Below, in pieces: positions 1 through 4,812 of a stretch of 7,784 bases of DNA (position 1 is its first letter; each line of letters begins with the position of its first letter). Under the pieces are notes generated by a model, which was not told the origin of the DNA, made no database searches, and saw only the letters and a program-made list of their open reading frames with translations. This stretch comes from an uncultured Coriobacteriia bacterium (lineage in GTDB: Bacteria; Actinomycetota; Coriobacteriia; Coriobacteriales; QAMH01), in NCBI GenBank assembly GCA_902493755.1, contig CABURF010000046.1, forward strand, positions 1 to 7,784. The letters run 5' to 3'. Both the position numbers and the translations under genes were made by a program.

Positions 1-1
1 A

Positions 2-625
2 GTGACGTTGGACCTCGTGAAACGAGAGAAACCGGATATCGTCGCACTCGCGGACAGCTCGCCCTACTTCATTCCCGACATCGAGGGCATTGACCGAAAG
101 AACGTCTTCACGATACCGGCAATGACCAAACTTGCCTCCATACCCATGAAGATGTTCGGCCCCAGAAAGCTCGCGACCATGAGCGAGAAGGTCTTTCCCG
201 TTGGCAAGAAGATCGTGATCCTGGGAGCCGGTGCCGAAGGAGCCCAGTGCGCGACGTTTTTGGCTCATCGTGGCAAAGAGGTTATCCTCCTTGCCGAAAC
301 CGAAGATGTTGGCGGTCTGGTACCCCAGAAGTACAAGGTACGCCTCGTTCCGTGGTTCAAAGAGCATGGCGTGCAAATCATCTACAACTCGCAGTTACTG
401 CGCATCGAGAAGAAGTCAGTGACTGTCAAAGTCGATGGAAAGGCTAGGGAGATTGCCTGTGACAGCGTGATGGTGATGCTTCCGGAGCAACATGACCCCA
501 GCTTCTACGAGCAACTCAGGCAAATTGTGCCTGAGGTCTACGAAATTGGCTCAACCCTGGGCGGAGACAACGCCTTCCTGAAGCATGCGATGCTCGACGG
601 ACGCCTGGCGGCCGTGAAGATGTAA
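2..625 (+). CDS. FAD/NAD(P)-dependent oxidoreductase of the old yellow enzyme/2,4-dienoyl-CoA reductase type, C-terminal part
   Basis: The reading frame is open from the window edge to TAA at 623-625, so the N-terminal part is missing and the GTG at 2 is not a true start. What remains is 207 residues. Residues ~1-40 look like the end of an FAD-binding Rossmann domain (PDIVALADSS, then IPDIEGIDRKNV, where relatives usually have an A-[TD]-G-[SA] stretch). Residues 69-160 form a second Rossmann domain with the dinucleotide motif GAGAEGAQCA at 75-84, expected to bind NAD(P)H. The end (VYEIGSTLGGDN, then AMLDGRLAAVKM) is the usual closing segment 'IGD...A...G..AA' of this family. Full-length relatives (enoate, dienoyl-CoA and cinnamate reductases, trimethylamine dehydrogenase) carry an N-terminal TIM barrel with FMN and a 4Fe-4S cluster and reduce activated C=C bonds. 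That part lies outside the window, so a stand-alone pyridine-nucleotide-disulfide oxidoreductase or another flavin fusion cannot be excluded. It is followed by a strong terminator and an AEC permease on the same strand. Confidence 0.8.
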   Translation: MTLDLVKREKPDIVALADSSPYFIPDIEGIDRKNVFTIPAMTKLASIPMKMFGPRKLATMSEKVFPVGKKIVILGAGAEGAQCATFLAHRGKEVILLAETEDVGGLVPQKYKVRLVPWFKEHGVQIIYNSQLLRIEKKSVTVKVDGKAREIACDSVMVMLPEQHDPSFYEQLRQIVPEVYEIGSTLGGDNAFLKHAMLDGRLAAVKM

Positions 626-626
626 G

Positions 627-703
627 TGCGCTCGGTCTGGGGCATCTAAGAGCGCAGCGTCCCGAGAGCATAGGCGCCACAGGTGCTGGACGACAACCAG
701 CAC
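627..703 (+). other. Two stem-loops ahead of the terminator
   Basis: Immediately after the oxidoreductase stop codon come two perfect inverted repeats: TGCGCTC at 627-633 with GAGCGCA at 650-656, and GTGCTGG at 683-689 with CCAGCAC at 697-703 (7-base loop). Neither has a T-tract. With the terminator at 712-755 they make three consecutive hairpins. They may be a structured 3' UTR, or a leader/attenuator for the AEC gene downstream. I do not recognise a named riboswitch consensus in them. Confidence 0.45.
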
Positions 704-711
704 GCTACTCC

Positions 712-755
712 GGGCGAGTGGGGGTCCCTCCTCCTCACTCGCCCCCTCCTTTTTT
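712..755 (+). terminator. Rho-independent terminator after the flavin oxidoreductase
   Basis: GGGCGAGTG at 712-720 pairs perfectly with CACTCGCCC at 736-744. The stem extends inward to 724/732 with two G-U pairs, giving 13 bp around a 7-base loop. It is followed by TTTTTT at 750-755. It should stop most transcription from the oxidoreductase before the AEC gene, unless it acts as an attenuator. Confidence 0.85.
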
Positions 756-791
756 ACCCTGCACCCTAGATAGTGAAGAGAGGCTCATCTC

Positions 792-1757
792 ATGGGCGAG
801 TTGACGTCGGCCCTGCAACAAATGCTCGTGATGATAGCCATCATCGCAATGGGGCTCGTGGCCACGAAGCTTGCACTACTCGATGGCGCGATGCTGAAGA
901 AGCTCACCCGATTTCTTGTGTACGTGACGCTACCATGCATGATCTTGAGTTCCGTAAGCAAATTGCAAGGCGAAGCGAGTGATCATCAGCTGGCATGGAC
1001 CTTCATGCTCGCCATTTTCCTCATGGGGATATCGGTACTAAGCACCTTGGTATTCAATCTACTGTTCAGAACGCCCAAAGACGAACGAGCACTGTTCCTG
1101 TTCATGTCCGTCTGCACGAATATGGGTTTCATAGGCATCTCTATCGTATCGGCCATATATAGCGGCAACGCGGTGTTTTCGGCAAGTATCTTTGTGCTCG
1201 TCAGCAACATATCCATCTTTAGCATCGGTTTCATGATCTTGGACATCGGCAAGCCAAGAAAGGTCTCGTTGCGTCCAAAATCTCCTCGAGACGTGATAAG
1301 AGTCCTGAAGTCCCTGCTGAACCCGTCCACCGTCGCCTGCATGCTTGCCTTGGCCATCTTCGCTCTCACGCTGCCCATACCGGCATTTATCCAAGACGTG
1401 CTGGAATCAGTGGGTGGCATAACGGCCCCGATGGCCATGCTACTCGTAGGTGTAATTATTGTGGGAGTTCGTCCTTCCGAGATAATCAAAGGATGGCGAA
1501 TCTACGCTTTCATCGCGTTTCGACAACTTGTCATTCCGATTGTCGCTCTGATGATATTGCAGCCGCTCTCTCCCGATCCAACCGCCTTGCGGGTGTTCAC
1601 CATAATGGCGGCAATGCCCGTTGGTTCCATGGCTCCCATGATTGCAGCTGATTTTGGTTATGATTCGACACTCGTCGCAAAGGCGACCGTACTCAGCACA
1701 ATCTTTTCACTTGCCATAGTGCCCTTGCTGCTGACAATAGTGACGATATGGGCATAA
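792..1757 (+). CDS. AEC family (auxin efflux carrier-like) transporter
   Basis: This is a 321-residue integral membrane protein, the usual length for the AEC/Mem_trans family, with about ten hydrophobic segments. The two-halved AEC pattern is visible. The N-terminal half has YVTLPCMILSS at 44-54, with the Leu-Pro of the broken helix, and NMGFIG at 110-115. A basic central loop runs 152-173. The C-terminal half has LLNPST at 175-180, TAPMAMLLVG at 211-220 and MPVGSMAPMIA at 275-285. Bacterial members carry small carboxylates such as malate or malonate, or act as exporters; the substrate here is not known. The ATG at 792 is supported by GAGAGG at 778-783, 8 bases upstream. It sits 37 bases after an intrinsic terminator with no clear promoter between, so expression may depend on read-through. 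It converges on the flavoprotein gene ending at 1885. Confidence 0.9.
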   Translation: MGELTSALQQMLVMIAIIAMGLVATKLALLDGAMLKKLTRFLVYVTLPCMILSSVSKLQGEASDHQLAWTFMLAIFLMGISVLSTLVFNLLFRTPKDERALFLFMSVCTNMGFIGISIVSAIYSGNAVFSASIFVLVSNISIFSIGFMILDIGKPRKVSLRPKSPRDVIRVLKSLLNPSTVACMLALAIFALTLPIPAFIQDVLESVGGITAPMAMLLVGVIIVGVRPSEIIKGWRIYAFIAFRQLVIPIVALMILQPLSPDPTALRVFTIMAAMPVGSMAPMIAADFGYDSTLVAKATVLSTIFSLAIVPLLLTIVTIWA

Positions 1758-1831
1758 TGATGCGCCGAGACCTTAGGCGGAAAGCTTTGCACCCAATCGG
1801 CAGGCTGTTTCGAGCTCATGGGGGAACCGCG

Positions 1832-1865
1832 TTTGACGTACTTTCCGCTTGAGCGTTTCGTCAAA
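1832..1865. terminator. Possible bidirectional hairpin between convergent genes
   Basis: TTTGACG at 1832-1838 pairs with CGTCAAA at 1859-1865, and inside it CGCT at 1846-1849 pairs with AGCG at 1852-1855. It lies between the stop of the AEC gene (1757) and the stop of the oppositely oriented flavoprotein gene (1885), where a shared terminator is expected. There is no good T-tract on either strand, so the call is weak. GCGGAAAG (1777-1784) and CTTTCCGC (1841-1848) are another inverted pair in the same gap. Confidence 0.3.
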
Positions 1866-1884
1866 ACCGTCCATGGCGTACTTC

Positions 1885-2283
1885 CTACCAGCCTACCGTA
1901 CGCTTGGAGCCATCTGCCAAAGACTCGATGGTTGCCGACGCGTTCTTAAAGTACAGGACGATGGTATTGTCGTCGTTCTCGTCATACATGGCACGCAATG
2001 CAGGATAGTTATCGAGCATGTGCTTCTTGGCCTCGACGCTGTCATCGGGTACGAGCTCACCGGAAAGACGCAGCCACTCGGGACCAACGCAGGTGCATAT
2101 CTCGACCTGCGGATGGGCTATGATCTGTTGGTAGACCTTCTTTGACTTGCCCGTCTGGATATAAAGCTTGCCATCGTACAGATCGATGGTGCCGAAGGGA
2201 CGCACGCGCGGCTCCCCGTTCTCGACCGTTGCCAGGTAATATGTGGGCGTCTTTTTCTTGAGAAACTCGTAGATCTCATCCAT
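1885..2283 (-). CDS. Pyridoxamine 5'-phosphate oxidase family (split-barrel FMN-binding) protein
   Basis: This is a 132-residue cytoplasmic protein. The opening MDEIYEFLKKK, then YYLATVENGEPRVRPFG and LYDGKLYIQTGKSKKVYQQI, are the start and core of the short, stand-alone PNPOx-like split-barrel flavoproteins common in anaerobic Firmicutes and Actinobacteria. RVRPFG and the TGKSKK stretch lie where such proteins bind flavin phosphate. LRLSGELVPDDSVEAKKHML in the second half and YFKNASATI near the end also fit. These proteins bind FMN, haem or F420; the substrate is unknown, and this is not the vitamin B6 PdxH enzyme (too short). The ATG at 2283 is chosen because AAGGAG (complement of 2290-2295) lies 6 bases upstream. 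An in-frame ATG at 2319 would add 12 residues but has no Shine-Dalgarno sequence and lengthens the protein beyond the family's usual start. It stands downstream of the MarR-type gene, separated by a hairpin. Confidence 0.88.
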   Translation of the reverse strand: MDEIYEFLKKKTPTYYLATVENGEPRVRPFGTIDLYDGKLYIQTGKSKKVYQQIIAHPQVEICTCVGPEWLRLSGELVPDDSVEAKKHMLDNYPALRAMYDENDDNTIVLYFKNASATIESLADGSKRTVGW

Positions 2284-2346
2284 GGAATGCTCCTTGTCAT
2301 ACTTGTTCACCGCAACCATGCCGCCGAAAGGACGACGTGCAGATGC

Positions 2347-2352
2347 AGTATA
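2347..2352 (-). promoter_or_regulatory. Possible -10 box for the PNPOx-family gene
   Basis: On the minus strand this reads TATACT, one mismatch from TATAAT, about 65 bases upstream of the start codon. No convincing -35 box lies at the right distance, so this is only a candidate. Confidence 0.25.
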
Positions 2353-2382
2353 GCGTGGTGTGTCGTGAAGGGCCGAAAGAAC

Positions 2383-2415
2383 GAGCCGCGAAATCCCAGT
2401 GGGACTCCGCGGCTC
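2383..2415 (-). terminator. Hairpin terminator after the MarR-type gene
   Basis: GAGCCGCG at 2383-2390 pairs with CGCGGCTC at 2408-2415, and TCCC at 2394-2397 pairs with GGGA at 2401-2404, separated by a symmetric 3x3 internal loop. On the minus strand it follows the MarR stop and is trailed by GTTCTTT, an imperfect U-tract. The run of A at 2416-2421 lies on the other side, where it would precede the hairpin on the minus strand. Confidence 0.55.
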
Positions 2416-2439
2416 AAAAAAGATGAAACGTATTGCAGA

Positions 2440-3090
2440 TTAGTGGCGCTTGCAGCCATGGTCCTTACCGTGACCGTGCTTACGGCCATGACTATGATGG
2501 CAATCGGGTTTCTGCCCGCCGAAGACAAATACGTATTCGGGAGCATCGTGACGGGCGCAACCCTCATGCTCATGATGGCAATACGCATTGCGATGACCGC
2601 ACTTGCCATGGCGACGTTTGCCATGGTGATGCTTCCTGCCCTGCCTTTTTTGAATCTTTGCGTAGTTAACGCCCATGTCCTCTGCCGTCTTGTCGATCTT
2701 CTCGCAGATGGCAAGCAGCTGATCCTTCTCGGCGTCAGTCAGACATGCAAGTATCTCGTCAGCAGCCTTGTCTTCCGCCTCGAGACGCTTTTTGATAATC
2801 TCCTCGCCCAGTTCGGTAAGCGTCATATTGAATCCGTCTTTGGGGTCCTTGATGGTAAGATAACCGTTGTCGGCAGCCTTTTTGGCCACGAAGCGCACGT
2901 CACGGCCTCGCCAGCCGAGCTGCTTCTTCGCCTCATCCCTACCAAGCGCCCCGTTACCGAACTTGTAAATCACCTTGATCAGCGCACCCTGACCACGCTT
3001 GAAACTGCGCGGACCGTTCTTACGCATTGCGAGTTTGGTGTAGTTGGCACTCTTTTTCAGAGCTGCAATAACCTTTGTTGATTCAGACAT
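2440..3090 (-). CDS. MarR-type winged-helix regulator with a His/Cys-rich C-terminal tail
   Basis: This is a 216-residue protein. Residues ~8-145 have the layout of a MarR regulator: an N-terminal helix, then FKRGQGALIKVIYKFGNGAL at 30-49 (relatives show RGQG-R-[IL]-L here), a recognition helix region near QLGWRGRDVRFVAKKAADNG (57-76), a wing (YLTIKDPKDGFNMTLTELG, 77-95) and a long dimerisation helix (96-140). MarR proteins bind palindromic operators as dimers and usually repress their own operon. From about residue 150 the protein departs from the family: the last 67 residues hold 16 His and 5 Cys with many Lys, Arg and Gly, including HHH at 154-156 and clusters at 171-178, 197-201 and 205-216. 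This looks like a metal-binding extension (inference). The start at 3090 has AGGG about 9 bases upstream. It has its own promoter with inverted repeats at 3138-3199. Family assignment is firmer than the metal role. Confidence 0.85.
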   Translation of the reverse strand: MSESTKVIAALKKSANYTKLAMRKNGPRSFKRGQGALIKVIYKFGNGALGRDEAKKQLGWRGRDVRFVAKKAADNGYLTIKDPKDGFNMTLTELGEEIIKKRLEAEDKAADEILACLTDAEKDQLLAICEKIDKTAEDMGVNYAKIQKRQGRKHHHGKRRHGKCGHRNAYCHHEHEGCARHDAPEYVFVFGGQKPDCHHSHGRKHGHGKDHGCKRH

Positions 3091-3137
3091 TGCTCAACCC
3101 TTCGTTCATTTATCTAAAATCCTTATAAACAAGGTAT

Positions 3138-3166
3138 ATTCTACTTCTCTATCACTTTTGTGATAA
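3138..3166 (-). promoter_or_regulatory. Promoter of the MarR-type gene
   Basis: On the minus strand, TTATCA (complement of 3161-3166; 4/6 to TTGACA) is separated by exactly 17 bases from TAGAAT (complement of 3138-3143; 5/6 to TATAAT). Transcription would begin near 3131, about 40 bases upstream of the start codon. The spacer is filled by the inverted repeat at 3150-3165. Confidence 0.6.
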
Positions 3167-3199
3167 ATATTCACAATATCGTCGTTTTTTATCACAAAA
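3150..3199. promoter_or_regulatory. Overlapping operator-like inverted repeats
   Basis: TATCAC-TTTT-GTGATA at 3150-3165 is a perfect 16-base inverted repeat between the -35 and -10 boxes. Its right half is shared with a second repeat, TTGTGA-N7-TCACAA at 3158-3176. A third TATCACAAAA half-site lies at 3190-3199. Spacing and position suit binding of a winged-helix dimer that blocks RNA polymerase. The N7 spacing differs from the N6 of Crp/Fnr-type sites, although a Crp/Fnr-family regulator remains an alternative. Confidence 0.6.
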
Positions 3200-3218
3200 C
3201 ATGTTAAAGATTGATGCA

Positions 3219-3232
3219 GCGGCCCATGCCGC
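3219..3232 (-). terminator. Weak hairpin just after the TSUP gene
   Basis: GCGGC at 3219-3223 pairs with GCCGC at 3228-3232 around a 4-base loop, starting 2 bases past the TSUP stop codon. On the minus strand it is followed by a base-mixed stretch with only ATCTTTAA, so termination would be inefficient. Confidence 0.35.
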
Positions 3233-3234
3233 CC

Positions 3235-3993
3235 CTACCCCAACATGGCGACAAGATCGCTTGCGAGCTTAATAGCAAAGAGCAGAATGACCACGAGCAT
3301 GATGGGACGCGTGATTGACGAGCCCTTCTTGTGAAAAAGCGTCGCACCGATCCAGTTGCCCGCGATGTTGAAAAGACCCGCTACGAGACCAAGAACGATG
3401 ATGGCGTTTCCACTTGCCAGAAAGACCACGAGCGCGGCGAAGTTGGTGGAGAGGTTAATCGCCTTGGTTGTTCCCTGCGCCTGTTCGAGCGGAAGATGCG
3501 CAAGCATGGTAAGCAACAGGATAAGAAAAGTGCCTGTCCCGGGCCCGTAAAAGCCATCGTATATGCCAATCGCGAATGCTATCAATCCCGTAAGCGCAGA
3601 GGTCCTCGGCCGCGAAAGCGGTCTATCGGCAAACCCATCCAAATCACGCGCTCGAAGCACGATATAGGCAATCAGAGGCAGTGATACGAGCATGAAGACC
3701 ATGAGCACCACGCTGTCGGCCACGAGGGCGAGATTTGACCCCAGAAACGAACCGACCAGACCGCAGACGACGCCGAGGATGACAAGCCATTTCACCATGT
3801 AGCCATACATCACGTAGCGAATGGTGGCAACGGCAGTACCCATCGTGCTCGAGAGCTTGTTAGTGGCAATCGCATGGTGGACGGGAAGGCCGGCAAAGAA
3901 ATAGGCGGGAAGGGAAATCAAGCCTCCTCCACCGGCTATGGCATCGACCAAGCCCGCCAAGAAGACGAGCGGACAGACGACGAGAAACTCCAT
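3235..3993 (-). CDS. TSUP family (TauE/SafE) sulfite/organosulfur-type transporter
   Basis: This is a 252-residue membrane protein with about eight hydrophobic segments in two repeated halves, the normal size for TSUP (PF01925-type) proteins. The first half opens with GLVDAIAGGGGLISLPA at 14-30, followed by ATNKLSSTMG at 43-52. The second half has GIYDGFYGPGTGTFLIL at 143-159 and GTTKAINLSTN at 174-184. These are the paired signature loops of the YfcA/TauE branch. Members export sulfite, sulfoacetate or related anions, or import some of them; the substrate cannot be read from sequence. The ATG at 3993 lacks a clear Shine-Dalgarno sequence, and an in-frame TGA a little upstream rules out a much longer protein. 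It starts 26 bases after the stop of the 4-TM gene at 4020, so the two are probably co-transcribed and perhaps translationally coupled. Confidence 0.9.
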   Translation of the reverse strand: MEFLVVCPLVFLAGLVDAIAGGGGLISLPAYFFAGLPVHHAIATNKLSSTMGTAVATIRYVMYGYMVKWLVILGVVCGLVGSFLGSNLALVADSVVLMVFMLVSLPLIAYIVLRARDLDGFADRPLSRPRTSALTGLIAFAIGIYDGFYGPGTGTFLILLLTMLAHLPLEQAQGTTKAINLSTNFAALVVFLASGNAIIVLGLVAGLFNIAGNWIGATLFHKKGSSITRPIMLVVILLFAIKLASDLVAMLG

Positions 3994-4019
3994 GGTTTCA
4001 CGAAAGGATTCGACTCATG

Positions 4020-4475
4020 CTAGGCAAGGCGGCTCTTTTTGGTGACGGGACAGATGAGATCCTTGCCTTGCTTGATGAAATGAATAAGGAAGCCGACACC
4101 TGCAAGAGCAAGCGCGATGCCGAGACCCGTGTAGAAAAACGCAACGAACCACGTTGGGACGATGCCGAAACTTCTGAGCGAGATACCGCCACCCATCATG
4201 ACAGCCATGATGATATACCCCTTCACGTCGAAGAAGCGAAGCACGTGCATGCGGTTTTCGCCATATCCCCTGATGCGATCGGCATGCTTGCCAACGAGTT
4301 TGCTGAACATCATGTGAAAGAGGACCCAAATGACCGGGATTCCGACGATGAGCATCCAAAGGGGCGTCGTTCCCTCCTCAATCGCAAGCACGCCGAGACG
4401 GGCGATGTTCGCGCCAGCGATGAACCAGATGGCAGCGGCAATAAGCAGCAAGTACTTCGAGCGAACCTTGAACAC
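4020..4475 (-). CDS. Four-helix membrane protein of unknown function
   Basis: I do not recognise a characterised family. The product is 151 residues with four predicted membrane helices at about 8-29, 38-60, 85-103 and 106-133. Conspicuous stretches are IAGANIARLGVLAIEEG (19-35), a basic loop FSKLVGKHADRIRGYGENR (57-75), GGGISLRSFG (95-104) and FYTGLGIALALAGVGFLIHF (114-133). A short basic tail follows, with the single Cys in ICPVTKK (141-147). The start is taken as GTG at 4475 because GGGAGG (complement of 4483-4488) lies 7 bases upstream. The frame stays open to an ATG at 4655, but that would add 60 residues of low-complexity, Arg-rich, non-membrane sequence running through the palindromic gap, which is not credible. 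It is the first gene of a likely two-gene operon with the TSUP transporter, so it may assist or modulate that transporter (inference). Confidence 0.8.
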   Translation of the reverse strand: MFKVRSKYLLLIAAAIWFIAGANIARLGVLAIEEGTTPLWMLIVGIPVIWVLFHMMFSKLVGKHADRIRGYGENRMHVLRFFDVKGYIIMAVMMGGGISLRSFGIVPTWFVAFFYTGLGIALALAGVGFLIHFIKQGKDLICPVTKKSRLA

Positions 4476-4482
4476 GACCGAA

Positions 4483-4488
4483 CCTCCC
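4483..4488 (-). promoter_or_regulatory. Ribosome binding site that fixes a GTG start
   Basis: On the minus strand this reads GGGAGG with 7 bases to GTG at 4475. It is the reason for preferring the 151-residue product over the 211-residue open frame. Confidence 0.75.
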
Positions 4489-4522
4489 ACATGTGCATGA
4501 GAACGTGATGATACGTCCTGTG

Positions 4523-4550
4523 ATTTTACACCCCACAAGCGGACAGTCAT
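4523..4550 (-). promoter_or_regulatory. Candidate promoter of the 4-TM/TSUP operon
   Basis: On the minus strand, ATGACT (complement of 4545-4550, 4/6 to TTGACA) lies 16 bases from TAAAAT (complement of 4523-4528, 5/6 to TATAAT). The predicted start site near 4516 would give a leader of about 40 bases. Confidence 0.4.
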
Positions 4551-4567
4551 ACGGGCAATCCCACCTT

Positions 4568-4606
4568 GTGCCACGTTTCGCGATCGGTGACCGGAAAACG
4601 TGGCAC
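4568..4606. repeat. 39-base palindromic element with 11-bp arms
   Basis: GTGCCACGTTT at 4568-4578 and AAACGTGGCAC at 4596-4606 are perfect inverted copies around a 17-base centre, which itself contains CGGT-G-ACCG (4585-4593). There is no T-tract on either side, so it is not an intrinsic terminator. It lies upstream of the candidate promoter of the 4-TM gene. Its form suggests a large operator or a dispersed palindromic repeat. Confidence 0.6.
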
Positions 4607-4662
4607 GACGACCTCCCGCGCGGTCAAGCGCCGGCATTCCTTGGCAGCCTGCCATGTGCCAG

Positions 4663-4697
4663 GGGTGGGAGAAGTGGACAGGTCCGGTATCCCACCC
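4663..4697. repeat. Second palindrome in the same gap
   Basis: GGGTGGGA at 4663-4670 pairs with TCCCACCC at 4690-4697. The inner bases contain GGAC (4676-4679) and GTCC (4682-4685). The motif GGACAG occurs at 4541, 4676 and 4700, and TGGCA/TGCCA (4642-4646/4657-4661) is a further inverted pair. The 337-base gap 4476-4812 holds no credible gene; it is occupied by the promoter, these palindromes and the terminator at 4740-4778. Confidence 0.5.
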
Positions 4698-4739
4698 ACG
4701 GACAGTACGGCCTGGTCGTCTATCTCATCCCCCTGTCTC

Positions 4740-4778
4740 AAAGAAAAGGAGGGAACACGGACAAGCCGCGCCCCCTCC
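4740..4778 (-). terminator. Rho-independent terminator after the lactate permease-family gene
   Basis: The 13-base arms at 4766-4778 and 4748-4760 pair along their whole length (three G-U pairs) around a 5-base loop. On the minus strand the hairpin is followed by TTTTCTTT. It lies 35 bases beyond the permease stop codon. Confidence 0.85.
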
Positions 4779-4812
4779 ACGCATCCCTCCAGACGCGACT
4801 CCCTTAAAGAAC

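Noticed and set aside
986..1489. Minus-strand open frames (986-1489 and 1059-1394) within the AEC gene
   Set aside because: Shadows of the plus-strand transporter; no ribosome binding site and no recognisable domain.
2284..2319. Longer start (ATG at 2319) for the PNPOx-family protein
   Set aside because: No Shine-Dalgarno sequence there; AAGGAG is ideally placed for the ATG at 2283, and family members begin at that Met.
2287..3081. Plus-strand 264-codon frame across the MarR-type gene
   Set aside because: Antisense to the regulator, crosses its terminator hairpin, and gives an implausible product.
3083..3109. Eight-codon leader ORF overlapping the start of the MarR-type gene
   Set aside because: ATG AAC GAA ... 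TGA exists in the leader but has no ribosome binding site and no informative codon repeats; probably chance.
3158..3176. Crp/Fnr binding site
   Set aside because: TTGTGA and TCACAA half-sites are present, but with 7 rather than 6 bases between TGTGA and TCACA, and the site overlaps a better symmetric repeat; treated as a likely MarR operator instead.
4476..4655. N-terminal extension of the 4-TM protein to an ATG at 4655
   Set aside because: The extension is non-hydrophobic, Arg-rich and crosses the palindrome and promoter region, while the GTG at 4475 has a strong ribosome binding site.
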